Assembly: GCF_900167335.1 (NCBI RefSeq)
Contig: NZ_FUXI01000029.1
Coordinates: 1 to 34,100, forward strand
DNA length: 34,100 nt
Source of the DNA: Pilibacter termitis
GTDB taxonomy: Bacteria; Bacillota; Bacilli; Lactobacillales; Streptococcaceae
Direction: 5' to 3'
Of the stretch, positions 24,491 through 32,876 are shown one piece after another. The translations under genes were made by a program, and so were the position numbers. Under the pieces are notes generated by a model that was given only the letters and a program-made list of their open reading frames with translations, was not told where the DNA came from and did no database searches. Positions within the stretch are counted from its first letter, which is position 1. Every line of letters starts with the position of its first letter.

Positions 24491-24985
24491 AGAAAAGCGA
24501 AGAGGGGCGGTAAGGAGTTTGCGACAGCGAACCATGTCGTTTATTTACTCGAAACTTCGTTTCGAGCGACATTGTGAGCAGTCGCCAAACTCCTGCCACT
24601 CGTAGCTAGACAAAGAAAAGCGTAGAGGGGCGATTTGAAGTCTGTGGCAGTGAGACGTGCCGTTTACTTGCTCGAAACGCTAGTTTCGAGCGGCACTGCG
24701 AACAGCCACCAGACTTCAGCCCCTCGTAGCTAGACAAAGAAAAGCGTAGAGGGGCGGTTTGAAGTTTGCAACAGTGAGCCATGCCATTTACTTGCCTGAA
24801 GCTCTAGCTTCAGGTGGCATTGCGAACAGTTGCCAAACTTCTGCCCCTCGTAGCTAGACAAAGAAAAGCGAAGTGGGGCGGTTAGGTGTTTGTCGCAGTG
24901 AGCCACAGCATTTATTTACTGGAAACGCTAGTTTCCAGTGCTGTTGCGAACAGTGACCAAACTCCTGCCCCTCGTAGCTAGACAA
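24491..24985 (+). repeat. R1 array of four head-to-tail units in front of the DUF1129 gene
   Basis: Units start at about 24491, 24613, 24738 and 24862 (122, 125, 124 and 124 bp). All point their CTAGACAAA end to the gene. Apical stems differ with pairing kept: TCGAAAC/GTTTCGA (twice), CTGAAGC/GCTTCAG and TGGAAAC/GTTTCCA. Middle stems likewise: CATGTCG/CGACATT, TGCCG/CGGCA, ATGCC/GGCAT, CAGCA/TGCTG. Confidence 0.9.
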
Positions 24986-25005
24986 AAAAACACACGGAGG
25001 AAAAA

Positions 25006-25707
25006 ATGAACGCAACAGAATTACAAGAAAAAAAACAACAAAATCAAGAATTAGAAGAAAAATTAACAAAGAAAAATACAGAGTATATTTTTTCCTTGAA
25101 AAAAGCAATGGATGAATTAGGCATTTCAGAAACAGAAAAAGTCGAAAAACTAAATGAAATGTTAACGGAAATCGTTGATAAACAAAAATCTGGACAGACT
25201 GCACGCTCCATTTACGGCACTGTTACACACGTTACAAATGAAATGAAAAGTCCAAATGCAACCGCTCAAAACAAAGAAGAAAACACTCGTCCTCTTTGGA
25301 TGTGGCTAGACAATACTCTTTTACTATTAGCTGTTCTCGGACTCGTTTCTGGTGTGAGTGCATTTATAACAAAAGAGCAGACTTCTACTTATGGATTACT
25401 TTCTACCGTTGTCATGGCGGCTGTCGGTGGTGGGGTGTTCTACATGATGTATCACTTCATTTACCAATATGAAAAGCCCGGTGCTGACCGAAGTAAACGT
25501 CCTAGTATGCTAAAAATGGCAGGTATTATGCTGGTTGCAATGTTTGTGTGGATGTTAATTTATGCAGGCACTCTCTTTGTTCCACCTGTCTTAAATCCAC
25601 ACGTTTCTGGCTGGGTAATGATTCTTATTGGAGGATTGAGTTTCCTTGCGAAAATGTATTTAAAACGACAATTTAATATCGCCTCAAGTTTGCAAAGTCG
25701 TAGATAA
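25006..25707 (+). CDS. DUF1129 family membrane protein
   Basis: 233 residues. The N-terminal third is a charged helical cytoplasmic domain (ELEEKLTKKNTEYIFSLKKAMDELGISETEKVEKLNEMLTEI). Four membrane segments follow (about 103-122, 128-152, 170-192, 198-215). This is the DUF1129 layout; the function is unknown. The start follows CGGAGG, 15 or so bases after the last R1 unit. In enterococci a DUF1129 gene commonly lies beside ychF, consistent with shared ancestry of this neighbourhood. Confidence 0.85.
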   Translation: MNATELQEKKQQNQELEEKLTKKNTEYIFSLKKAMDELGISETEKVEKLNEMLTEIVDKQKSGQTARSIYGTVTHVTNEMKSPNATAQNKEENTRPLWMWLDNTLLLLAVLGLVSGVSAFITKEQTSTYGLLSTVVMAAVGGGVFYMMYHFIYQYEKPGADRSKRPSMLKMAGIMLVAMFVWMLIYAGTLFVPPVLNPHVSGWVMILIGGLSFLAKMYLKRQFNIASSLQSRR

Positions 25708-25726
25708 AATAACGAGGCAATATAAA

Positions 25727-25758
25727 AACGAGGTTGGAAATTCACACCAACCTCGTTT
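25727..25758. terminator. Bidirectional terminator between DUF1129 and the PTS IIB gene
   Basis: AAACGAGGTTGG and CCAACCTCGTTT form a 12-bp perfect stem with flanking A- and T-rich sequence. Confidence 0.85.
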
Positions 25759-25768
25759 GTTTTGCTAA

Positions 25769-26185
25769 TTAAAGCAACGTATCAATAAATTCAAGTCCTT
25801 TGTCACCATTCATCAAACCAAATGTTTGCATTGGAACAACAGCGACAATTTTGTTTGGATATTTTGCTTTTACATCATTTTCCACATAGCGTGTTTGTGG
25901 GCCGATTAGGATAATATCTGTATCTGTTGCTTCATCGTCCAAAACAGAAATAGAAAATGCTTTAATTGTCATGTCACGACCTTGTGCATCCATTGATTTT
26001 TGTACATTTTGTGCCCATAAGGATGTAGAGGCTCCTGCTGAACAGAAAATACGAACATCTACGTGTCCTTCAGGTGATGTAGTCGGTGCAGCTGGTGTTT
26101 CAACTGCCTCTTCTTTTACCTCCACCTTTTCTGCAACAGGTGCAGTATTTTCTTCTTTCTTCTTTCCAAATCCAAAAAGTGCCAT
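25769..26185 (-). CDS. Orphan PTS lactose/cellobiose-type IIB protein with N-terminal tail
   Basis: 138 residues. The C-terminal 100 form a IIB domain of the lactose/cellobiose family: VRIFCSAGASTSLWAQNVQKSM holds the phosphocysteine loop (Cys after beta-1), then DIILIGPQTRYVENDVKAKYPNKIVAVVPMQTFGLMNGDKGLEFI. The first 40 residues are an added Lys/Glu/Ala/Pro-rich tail (MALFGFGKKKEE..VETPAAPTTSP), unlike typical 100-residue IIB proteins. No IIA, IIC or regulator is adjacent, so it may serve a distant permease or act as a regulatory phosphoprotein. The ribosome binding site is AAAGGAAG, near an R1 end remnant. Confidence 0.88.
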   Translation of the reverse strand: MALFGFGKKKEENTAPVAEKVEVKEEAVETPAAPTTSPEGHVDVRIFCSAGASTSLWAQNVQKSMDAQGRDMTIKAFSISVLDDEATDTDIILIGPQTRYVENDVKAKYPNKIVAVVPMQTFGLMNGDKGLEFIDTLL

Positions 26186-26198
26186 GTTTGCTACTTCC

Positions 26199-26222
26199 TT
26201 TCTTTTGTCCAGCTATGTACCG
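26199..26222 (-). repeat. R1 end remnant
   Basis: TTTTGTCCAGCTATGTACCGCTC on plus matches only the CTAGACAAA terminus of R1 (one change), again just upstream of a ribosome binding site. Confidence 0.45.
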
Positions 26223-26383
26223 CTCTTTACAGTCATAGCCTTTCTTCACGTTATTTTTTCATTACGCTACTTTGTAGAAAAATATGTCTACTAATCTCAA
26301 AGTTTTGTAATCACTTACAAGGAACATTATAACAAATAATAACAAAAAATAAAAGCATTTTTTTCTGTTTGTTTTTCTTTATA

Positions 26384-26427
26384 AAAAAATCCGCACTCTC
26401 TATTGTCTAAGTGCGGATATTTTTTTG
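26384..26427 (-). terminator. tadA operon terminator
   Basis: ATCCGCACT and AGTGCGGAT form a stem with seven A on the left (T-run on minus) and seven T on the right; it may act both ways. Confidence 0.8.
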
Positions 26428-26453
26428 TCTAAGAAGAATCTTTATTTGTCTAG

Positions 26454-26960
26454 TCATTTTGGCGTATCATTTCGTTTCTTCGCTCGCTTATCTTGAAAAA
26501 ATTCGGTCATAATTCTCCCGCATTCTTCCTGTAAAATGCCACCTTCTACGAACGGTGCGTGGTTAATGGCTGGAATATCCATTACATCTACCACACTCCC
26601 GCAAGCACCACCTTTTGCGTTGGCAGAACCATAGTAAACCTCTGGGATACGTGAGAGCAAAATAGCACCCGCACACATTACACAAGGTTCAACCGTCACA
26701 AATAAAGCGGAATTTTCCAAGCGAAAACTAGACAACGAATGATTGGCAAAACGAATAGCATTCATTTCTGCGTGTGTTGTCGCATCTTGTGTCAATTCAC
26801 GAACATTACTCCCTCGAGCGATAATGTTGCCATTATGAACAATGACACAACCAATCGGCACTTCCTCTTGCTCAAAAGCCAAACGTGCCTCGCCTAATGC
26901 CTCACGCATATACATTTCTTTTTCTTCATTCGTAAAACTAGAGGTGAATTTCTGAGCCAT
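26454..26960 (-). CDS. tadA: tRNA adenosine(34) deaminase TadA
   Basis: A zinc enzyme of 168 residues that converts A34 to inosine in tRNA-Arg(ACG). The substrate tRNA is encoded at 33796-33869 in this window. The catalytic motifs are THAEMNAIR (His zinc ligand, Glu proton shuttle) and PCVMCAGAI (two Cys ligands). Length and the C-terminal FFQDKRAKKRN are typical. Its ATG overlaps the stop of the upstream yjdM-type gene by one base (TAATG), so translation is coupled. In Bacillus and others tadA is next to the SRP RNA; here they are 10 kb apart. Confidence 0.97.
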   Translation of the reverse strand: MAQKFTSSFTNEEKEMYMREALGEARLAFEQEEVPIGCVIVHNGNIIARGSNVRELTQDATTHAEMNAIRFANHSLSSFRLENSALFVTVEPCVMCAGAILLSRIPEVYYGSANAKGGACGSVVDVMDIPAINHAPFVEGGILQEECGRIMTEFFQDKRAKKRNDTPK

Positions 26961-27310
26961 TAGCCCTTTTTCACGACAGAGCTTTTCAACCCCATGTTAC
27001 CAAATCCGTCAACTTTTGCATCAATATCATGCCCGTTGTTCAAATCTGGGTCAACTAGACGAATGTTTTTCACTTTTGTCCCTTTTTTAATCGGTTTTGG
27101 CATTCCTTTCACAGCTAAGTCTTTGATAATGGTAACTGTGTCGCCTTCATTCAAGACATTTCCTACGGAGTCCTTGATTACATTTGCCTCAGCTTCGGCT
27201 GCTAATTCTTCTGGGCGAAATTCGTAGGCACACTCTGGGCAGATTACTAGCCCTGTACCGTCATCATAGGTATATTCGCAATTACATTTTGGACAATTTG
27301 GTGTGTTCAT
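26960..27310 (-). CDS. yjdM: YjdM/PhnA family zinc-ribbon protein
   Basis: A small soluble protein of 116 residues. The N-terminal zinc ribbon [28 protein letters not shown] has two CxxC pairs, followed by the SH3-like PhnA domain with [41 protein letters not shown] and a final [10 protein letters not shown]. Despite the name PhnA it does not break phosphonates; its cellular role is unclear. The start at 27310 begins MNTPNCPKC after GAGGAAT; earlier ATGs add non-conserved residues. It forms an operon with tadA. Confidence 0.92.
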   Translation of the reverse strand: MNTPNCPKCNCEYTYDDGTGLVICPECAYEFRPEELAAEAEANVIKDSVGNVLNEGDTVTIIKDLAVKGMPKPIKKGTKVKNIRLVDPDLNNGHDIDAKVDGFGNMGLKSSVVKKG

Positions 27311-27420
27311 TTTATTCCTCTTTTCAATCATCATTTTCATGTCAAAAGACATACTCTATTATTTTACCTCATTTTTGATGATTTCTCTAGTTATTTCTTT
27401 GTGTAGGTAGTGTGGAAACA

Positions 27421-27444
27421 AAAAAGCCCCATAAATAAGGGCTT
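27421..27444 (-). terminator. nrnA terminator
   Basis: On minus AAGCCC and GGGCTTTTTT enclose an AT loop about 35 bases past the nrnA stop. Confidence 0.75.
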
Positions 27445-27483
27445 AACACTAATACTATACCTAGCTAATCGAAAAACAATCCT

Positions 27484-28419
27484 TTAGTTATTCAATATTC
27501 CTTGTATTTCACGATAAATTTCTTCACATTCTGCAAGGTCTTTTGCGTTTGCTCCGCTGGCAAGTGGGTGTCCGCCACCATTGTGTCGCTTGGCGATTTC
27601 ATTTATTGCTATTTCCTTGCTACGCAGGCGAACTCGAAATTTTCCGTTTGGTTGTTCAACAAAAATCCCCCAACTTTCAACATTTTCAATTTGCCCCGGT
27701 AGACTGACGATATGGCTTGTTTCGTAATCACTCAATCCGAATTTCGCCAAAACTTCCTTGGTAATCATCACACGACCTGCACCGTTGGTGTCGACTTCTA
27801 AGTTTTCAAAAACAAATCCCGAAAGTTTTGCCACGTTAAAGGAAATTTGCTCCATTTCCCGCATAAGACGTGTCGCATCAAAACGATAGCTACGCAATTT
27901 ACTTGCGATAAGCATGGTTTTTGCAGTCGTTGCTGGATACAAAAATCGCCCTGTATCTCCTACAATTCCCGCATAAAGCAGACGTGCTGCATTATCCGTC
28001 AAACTCAAGCCTTGATTGGTCATAAAACGCATAATTAGCTCACTACAACTACTCACACCCGTATCCACATAAACCAAGTCACCATACGGTTCGTCATTTG
28101 GATGATGATCAATTTTTATCAACATTTCACCATTTTTATACCGCTCATCACTTATTCTTGCTGTATTTGCTGTATCTGTAACAATCACTAGAGCGTTTTT
28201 GTAAACTTCATCGCTTACTTCGTCCATTTGTGCCAAAAAACTCAAACCCTCAACCGTTTTGCCGACAGCATAAATTTTCTTTTCTGGAAAATTCTTACGC
28301 AAAATCTCCGCCAAACCAACTTGCGATCCTATCGCATCAGGGTCTGGTCGCATATGTCTGTGAATGAGTATCGTATCGTATTTTTTTATTGCATTTATGA
28401 TTTTTTCTTCAATATTCAT
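27484..28419 (-). CDS. nrnA: DHH/DHHA1 phosphoesterase, NrnA/Pde2-like
   Basis: 311 residues. DHH-family motifs: HRHMRPDPDAIGSQ (near 20-33), VTDTANTAR (near 80), KIDHHPND (near 103) and the C-terminal DHHA1 signature HNGGGHPLASGA. NrnA degrades short RNA oligonucleotides and dephosphorylates pAp; in streptococci the homologue Pde2 also turns pApA into AMP in c-di-AMP turnover. The gene starts three bases after the CBS-HotDog regulator gene, whose last codons provide the GAGG ribosome binding site. The pairing is conserved (ytoI near ytqI in Bacillus). Confidence 0.93.
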   Translation of the reverse strand: MNIEEKIINAIKKYDTILIHRHMRPDPDAIGSQVGLAEILRKNFPEKKIYAVGKTVEGLSFLAQMDEVSDEVYKNALVIVTDTANTARISDERYKNGEMLIKIDHHPNDEPYGDLVYVDTGVSSCSELIMRFMTNQGLSLTDNAARLLYAGIVGDTGRFLYPATTAKTMLIASKLRSYRFDATRLMREMEQISFNVAKLSGFVFENLEVDTNGAGRVMITKEVLAKFGLSDYETSHIVSLPGQIENVESWGIFVEQPNGKFRVRLRSKEIAINEIAKRHNGGGHPLASGANAKDLAECEEIYREIQGILNN

Positions 28420-28422
28420 CTA

Positions 28423-29730
28423 TTAGCCTCTTTCCATTAGTTGCAACGTAATCATTGATTTCACCACAATATTTGCCCCAACTTTTCCCTCCACCTCAAT
28501 CAACGCACGTCTGCGAGAAGTTTCTAGCACTTTTAGAAAGAAATAAACCGTACTTTCAAGCGGAATCAGTTTGAGCATAAATAAATTGATTTGTTCAATG
28601 ACGATATTTTTTTTGAGTTTTGAACGCATGATTTCTTCTACACTTGCGACAATTTGTTCGGTCAAGACACCGTGAGAAAGCGTGCCAAACTGGTTGACTA
28701 GCTGCGGAGTAACAATGACTTTGAATACATCCTCACGTTCTTTGTCTAGCGAATCACGCATTTTGTCGCTCAGCGTATCAAGAGCAAGACCTGTACGACT
28801 TGTTCCTTGCATGGCTTTCATCACATCAAATCGGCTGATGACACCTGCTAAAGTTTCGTCCTCATTGATTACAGGCAAGACTTCTAGTTGTTCCCAGACC
28901 ATTAAATGACTAACACTTGCGATACTCATTGCTTTTTTGGCAACGATTGGGTGGCGTGTCATGACTTTTTCAATGCTCATGCGTTCGTCCTTGTCCAAAA
29001 TATCACTACCAGAAACTACTCCTACCACACGCATACTGCTCGTAACAACAGGGAAACGTGTATCTTTCATTTTCTTCACAAGTTTGCGATAATCCGCAAT
29101 TACTTCCGAACTTTTCAAAAAAGGAGTTTTTTCCAACGGTGTAAACACATCACTCACGTGCATAATATCCTTTTTTATCAATGCTTCGCTCATTGCTCGG
29201 TTAATCATGGTCGCTGTGGTAAACGTGTCATAGCTCGTTTTCAAAATGGGAATCCCAAGTTCATTTGCTAACAAAATAACCGATTGATCCGCAATAAAAT
29301 CTCCCGTAATCAAGACCGCCAAACCGTTTTCAAGTGCGTACTGTTGAATATCCACTCGATTGCCGACAATCATCAAACCATTGCCTGTCTTGCTAATATA
29401 GCGAGCAATGCTCTCTTTCTGCATTGCTCCAATGATGAAATTACTGAGCGAATTGCCAATGCCTTCCATGCCCCCTAGCACTTCTGCATCTGTAATTCTC
29501 GCCACTTCCGCAAATGTGAGATGTTCAATCGGTTTCAACGTACGTCCTTCAATACGCACCGTTCCCACTCTATCCATTGTTGCTACCAACCCACGAGTTT
29601 GTGCTTCTTTTATCGCTCGATAACTCGTTCCCTCACTCACTTTCAAACGTTGCGAAATCGCACGCACGCTAATTCTATCTCCTGGTGCAAGATTTTTTAT
29701 GTAATCTAAAATCATTTCGTGCTTTGTCAT
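28423..29730 (-). CDS. spxR: CBS-HotDog transcription factor (SpxR/YtoI-like)
   Basis: 435 residues in four parts: an N-terminal winged helix (ERI..SVRAISQRLKVSEGTSYRAIKEAQTRGLVATMDRVGTVRI, 15-60), a DRTGG domain (about 70-185), paired CBS domains (about 195-310, with FPVVTSSMRVVGVVSGSDILDKDERMSIEKVMTRHP and LPVINEDETLAGVISRFDVMKAM) and a hotdog domain (about 330-435). CBS pairs bind adenine nucleotides; in streptococci SpxR controls spxA1 and stress responses. It is first in an operon with nrnA. The start follows AGGAGG. Confidence 0.9.
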   Translation of the reverse strand: MTKHEMILDYIKNLAPGDRISVRAISQRLKVSEGTSYRAIKEAQTRGLVATMDRVGTVRIEGRTLKPIEHLTFAEVARITDAEVLGGMEGIGNSLSNFIIGAMQKESIARYISKTGNGLMIVGNRVDIQQYALENGLAVLITGDFIADQSVILLANELGIPILKTSYDTFTTATMINRAMSEALIKKDIMHVSDVFTPLEKTPFLKSSEVIADYRKLVKKMKDTRFPVVTSSMRVVGVVSGSDILDKDERMSIEKVMTRHPIVAKKAMSIASVSHLMVWEQLEVLPVINEDETLAGVISRFDVMKAMQGTSRTGLALDTLSDKMRDSLDKEREDVFKVIVTPQLVNQFGTLSHGVLTEQIVASVEEIMRSKLKKNIVIEQINLFMLKLIPLESTVYFFLKVLETSRRRALIEVEGKVGANIVVKSMITLQLMERG

Positions 29731-29804
29731 AACGCACCTCCTACCCCTGTTGTACTAACTTCCATTTTATCATAATTTTATAAAAAACTGTATCCGCCTA
29801 CGTC

Positions 29805-29833
29805 AAAAAAAGGATACTGAAATTCAATATCCT
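29805..29833 (-). terminator. Terminator of the DUF4190 gene
   Basis: On minus AGGATATTGAA and TTCAGTATCCT are followed by seven T. Confidence 0.8.
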
Positions 29834-29842
29834 AACTATCCA

Positions 29843-30562
29843 CTATTTTACTTCTAACTTCAATTCTCCGATTACTTCATCATATAAAGCATCACCAAAC
29901 TCCACAATCACAGGGTCTTTCTCATTTTCTAACTCAAGAACTATAAAAGTGGAAATTGTTTTCTTCGCCTTTAGCGTATCATATAAATGCTCTTCTTCCT
30001 CTTCTTTTAGAACTGTTACACTTAGTTCATTTTTCACTGTTCCATTGTCTTGTTTAAATTGCGTAGTATTTGATAAAAGCGTGTCTACTTCTTCGTCTTT
30101 TGATTGATTATTCGTAATGGTAAAGAAGACTTTCAATGCTGGTTTTCCGTCATAATCTTTCACTTTCTCCGCTTTGTCAATTTTGACCGTGGCAATTTTT
30201 CCTGTAAAAGTTTTTTCCTCTTGGTTAAATGAAGAAGGTGAATCAGATACTTCTTCTGTCATTTCTTCTAGGGTAGATTGAAAATCAGGATCGTTTGCGA
30301 CTTCATTCACCGCAATCACAACTATTACATTTATGATAATCGCAACAAGAATCGTCAAGGAACTTAAAATGATCCCTGCAATTGACATTCCTTTTGATGA
30401 ACCTTGACGGTTGGCTTTAAGAATCGCTAGAATCCCTAAAACCAAGCCTACAATTCCTAATAAAAGCGAAAAAATGTTCAAAATCGGAATCAAACTTCCA
30501 ACTATACCAATAATCCCTAAAACCAATGCTGCAATCGCAAATCCATTTGTTTTTGTTTCCAT
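29843..30562 (-). CDS. DUF4190/DUF5067-type membrane protein
   Basis: 239 residues. The N-terminus has two or three hydrophobic segments of DUF4190 type (GFAIAALVLGIIGIVGSLIPILNIFSLLLGIVGLVLGILAILKANRQGSSKGMSIAGIILSSLTILVAIII in outline). A loop follows and then an extracytoplasmic beta-rich domain (TGKIATVKIDKAEKVKDYDGKPALKVFFTITNNQSKDEEV), as in DUF5067/DUF4352 proteins. The function is unknown; probably a surface-exposed ligand-binding or immunoglobulin-like domain. It is solitary with its own terminator. Confidence 0.82.
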   Translation of the reverse strand: METKTNGFAIAALVLGIIGIVGSLIPILNIFSLLLGIVGLVLGILAILKANRQGSSKGMSIAGIILSSLTILVAIIINVIVVIAVNEVANDPDFQSTLEEMTEEVSDSPSSFNQEEKTFTGKIATVKIDKAEKVKDYDGKPALKVFFTITNNQSKDEEVDTLLSNTTQFKQDNGTVKNELSVTVLKEEEEEHLYDTLKAKKTISTFIVLELENEKDPVIVEFGDALYDEVIGELKLEVK

Positions 30563-30668
30563 GTTAACAACTCCCTATTCGTTATTTGATATGTTCAGTT
30601 ATTAGTTTACACTACTGAGATGAGAAAAACAACGAGAATAAACAAAAAAGCGGCAATATCTCACCACT

Positions 30669-31307
30669 TCATTTCCCGAGGAATTTTGCTAAACTAGGGT
30701 TTGTTATCGTTTGATTGAAAATGTTAATCAATGGTCCTAAGAAAACAGCTGTAAGCAAACTTGCCACACCAATTGGACCGCCGAGGAAAAATCCTAGAAT
30801 AAAAAAAGTAGAATCCACCAAAATACGACAATTCATAAATTTCCACCCTGTTATTTCACTAAGAACAGGGGCAAGTGCATCATATGGTCCCGCTCCTAAA
30901 CCACTTGTAGAATAAAGCGAAATACCAAGCGAATAGATCAATAATGCTACAAGCATGATTAGAACTTTCACCACGATATTTTCCGGCGAATGTGAGCCGA
31001 ATAAAAACATGAAAAAATCAATAAAATAGCCTGTAAGCAAGATGTTGATTATACTTGCATACCCGAGATGATGTCGTTTGAACAGCAAAATAATCAAACC
31101 TACCACCAGTCCAAAGGTCATTTGATATACACCCAAACTCCACCCTAGCTTTCCTGCTGCTCCTAAATTGGCTACTGTAAACGCATCTACACCAAGAGAG
31201 GCAAAAATCAATAACGCAGCACCCAACGCTAAAATAATATCACCAATTAACGCATACAATAATCGTACAAATAATTCTTTTTTCATTTCTTCACCATTCT
31301 TTCTCAT
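30669..31307 (-). CDS. YczE/YitT-like integral membrane protein
   Basis: About 205-212 residues with five hydrophobic segments. Family marks are LLYALIGDIILALGAALLIFASLGVDAF near the start and the central GISLYSTSGLGAGPYDALAPVLSEITGWKFMNCRILVD, then FFLGGPIGVASLLTAVFLGPLINIF. This is the YczE/YyaS group; YczE affects non-ribosomal peptide production in Bacillus, but the mechanism is unknown. Two starts are possible: ATG 31307 with GAAGGAA, or ATG 31286 with GGTGAAG. It is divergent from the MATE gene. Confidence 0.82.
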   Translation of the reverse strand: MRKNGEEMKKELFVRLLYALIGDIILALGAALLIFASLGVDAFTVANLGAAGKLGWSLGVYQMTFGLVVGLIILLFKRHHLGYASIINILLTGYFIDFFMFLFGSHSPENIVVKVLIMLVALLIYSLGISLYSTSGLGAGPYDALAPVLSEITGWKFMNCRILVDSTFFILGFFLGGPIGVASLLTAVFLGPLINIFNQTITNPSLAKFLGK

Positions 31308-31471
31308 TATATTCCTTCTCCGTTTGGTATTATAACGTGTTCAGAGAGGAAACGCAATTGTTAGCTTAAACTCGTTTCTCTACTAATAAAACAAAAAAAT
31401 TATCATTTTCTATCGTATTTATAAAAAAAATATGGTATTCTTACTTCATCACTTTTTTGAGGTATGAATAT

Positions 31472-32848
31472 ATGAAAGAATTAACTAAAGGAAGTCCTGT
31501 TAAACTCATTTTGCTCTTTACGATTCCGCTGTTGATTGGAAATATTTTCCAGCAACTTTATGCAACAGTTGATATGATTATCGTAGGAAAAACGCTTGGG
31601 AAAACGCCACTTGCTGCGGTCGGTTCTACTGGCTCGCTTAATTTTTTGATTATCGGATTTGCTGTCGGGCTGACAAGTGGACTTTCGATTCTCACCGCTC
31701 AACGTTTTGGTGCGGAAGATTTTCGTGGTGTGAAGAAAAGTTTTGCGGTAAGTATTGTTATTTCTGCTATTGTAACAGTCATTTTGACGATTTTATCCGT
31801 ATTATTTGTTCACCCTATGCTTGTGATTATGCAAACACCAAAAGCAATTATTCATGATGCACAGAACTTTATCACGATTATTTTTCTTGGCATTTTCGCT
31901 TCGATTGCCTTTAATTTACTGAGCAATGTATTGCGTGCTTTAGGCGACAGCAGAACACCGCTAGTATTTTTGATTATCGCTTGCGTAATCAATATTGCAC
32001 TTGATTTGTTTTTCATTATCATAATGGATTGGGGCGTTGCAGGTGCTGCAATTGCAACGGTTGTTGCTCAAGTGTTGGCAAGCGTTTGTTGTGTGATTTA
32101 TATTTACCAAAAAATTCCGCTTCTCCAACTTAGGAAAAAGGATTTTCAGCTGAGTAAACAAGATTTTGTTGCTCACGCAAGAGTGGCGTTTCCTATGGCA
32201 TTCCAGACCTCTATCATTGCAATTGGTGCTGTCGTCTTGCAAGGAGCACTCAATTCGCTTGGTACCAATGTTGTTGCCGCTCAAACCGCAGCAGGAAGAA
32301 TTGACCAATTTGCCACACTTCCGATGATGAGTTTCGGGGTAACAATGGCGACTTATACTGCTCAAAATTACGGAGCAAAGCAGTATTTGCGTATTATCCA
32401 AGGGGTCAAGCAAGGATTGATGTTAAGTTGCAGTTTCGCCGTGATTGCAGGTGCTTTAGTCATTCTTTTTGGTAAACAACTCGTCAAAATTTTCATCAGT
32501 GCCAGCGAAATCAAAGTAATTGAACTTGCTCAAGTTTATTTTAATATCAACGCTTCGCTTTATTGGATACTGGCGATTTTATTCATTCTTCGCTATACGC
32601 TACAAGGTCTAGGACAATCCGTTGTACCAACAATCGCAGGTATTATGGAATTAATTATGCGTTGTGGGGCTGCTATTTTCCTCACGATCCTACTCGGCTA
32701 TCCGGGAGCTGCAGCTGCAAGTCCGCTCGCATGGATTGGCAGTGTCGTTGTCCTCTTGGCAAGCTATGTAAAATCTATCCAGCGATTAAAAACATTGGAA
32801 AAAGAAAAACAGATGAAAATTGAAATGGAACACAAAACCGTGGGGTGA
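31472..32848 (+). CDS. MATE family multidrug/Na+(H+) efflux transporter
   Basis: 458 residues with twelve membrane segments in two six-helix halves. Motifs are GSPVKLILLFTIPLLIGNIFQQLYATVDMIIVGKTLGKTPLAAVGSTG at the N-terminus and the matching AFPMAFQTSIIAIGAVVLQGALNSLGTNVVAAQTAAGRIDQF in the second half. It expels cationic drugs or metabolites against Na+ or H+ entry. The start at 31472 uses GAGG ten bases upstream; an in-frame TTG at 31457 would include that site. The terminator overlaps the stop codon. Confidence 0.94.
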   Translation: MKELTKGSPVKLILLFTIPLLIGNIFQQLYATVDMIIVGKTLGKTPLAAVGSTGSLNFLIIGFAVGLTSGLSILTAQRFGAEDFRGVKKSFAVSIVISAIVTVILTILSVLFVHPMLVIMQTPKAIIHDAQNFITIIFLGIFASIAFNLLSNVLRALGDSRTPLVFLIIACVINIALDLFFIIIMDWGVAGAAIATVVAQVLASVCCVIYIYQKIPLLQLRKKDFQLSKQDFVAHARVAFPMAFQTSIIAIGAVVLQGALNSLGTNVVAAQTAAGRIDQFATLPMMSFGVTMATYTAQNYGAKQYLRIIQGVKQGLMLSCSFAVIAGALVILFGKQLVKIFISASEIKVIELAQVYFNINASLYWILAILFILRYTLQGLGQSVVPTIAGIMELIMRCGAAIFLTILLGYPGAAAASPLAWIGSVVVLLASYVKSIQRLKTLEKEKQMKIEMEHKTVG

Positions 32849-32862
32849 CTTGCGGTTTTTTT
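32834..32862 (+). terminator. MATE gene terminator overlapping its stop
   Basis: AAAACCG and CGGTTTTTTT form the stem; TGA at 32846-32848 lies in the loop. Confidence 0.75.
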
Positions 32863-32876
32863 ATTTTGGAAATAAA

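Noticed and set aside
4531-24985. R1 arrays as CRISPR
   Set aside because: Units are 122-125 bp, contiguous and fully repetitive, with no short spacers and no cas genes.
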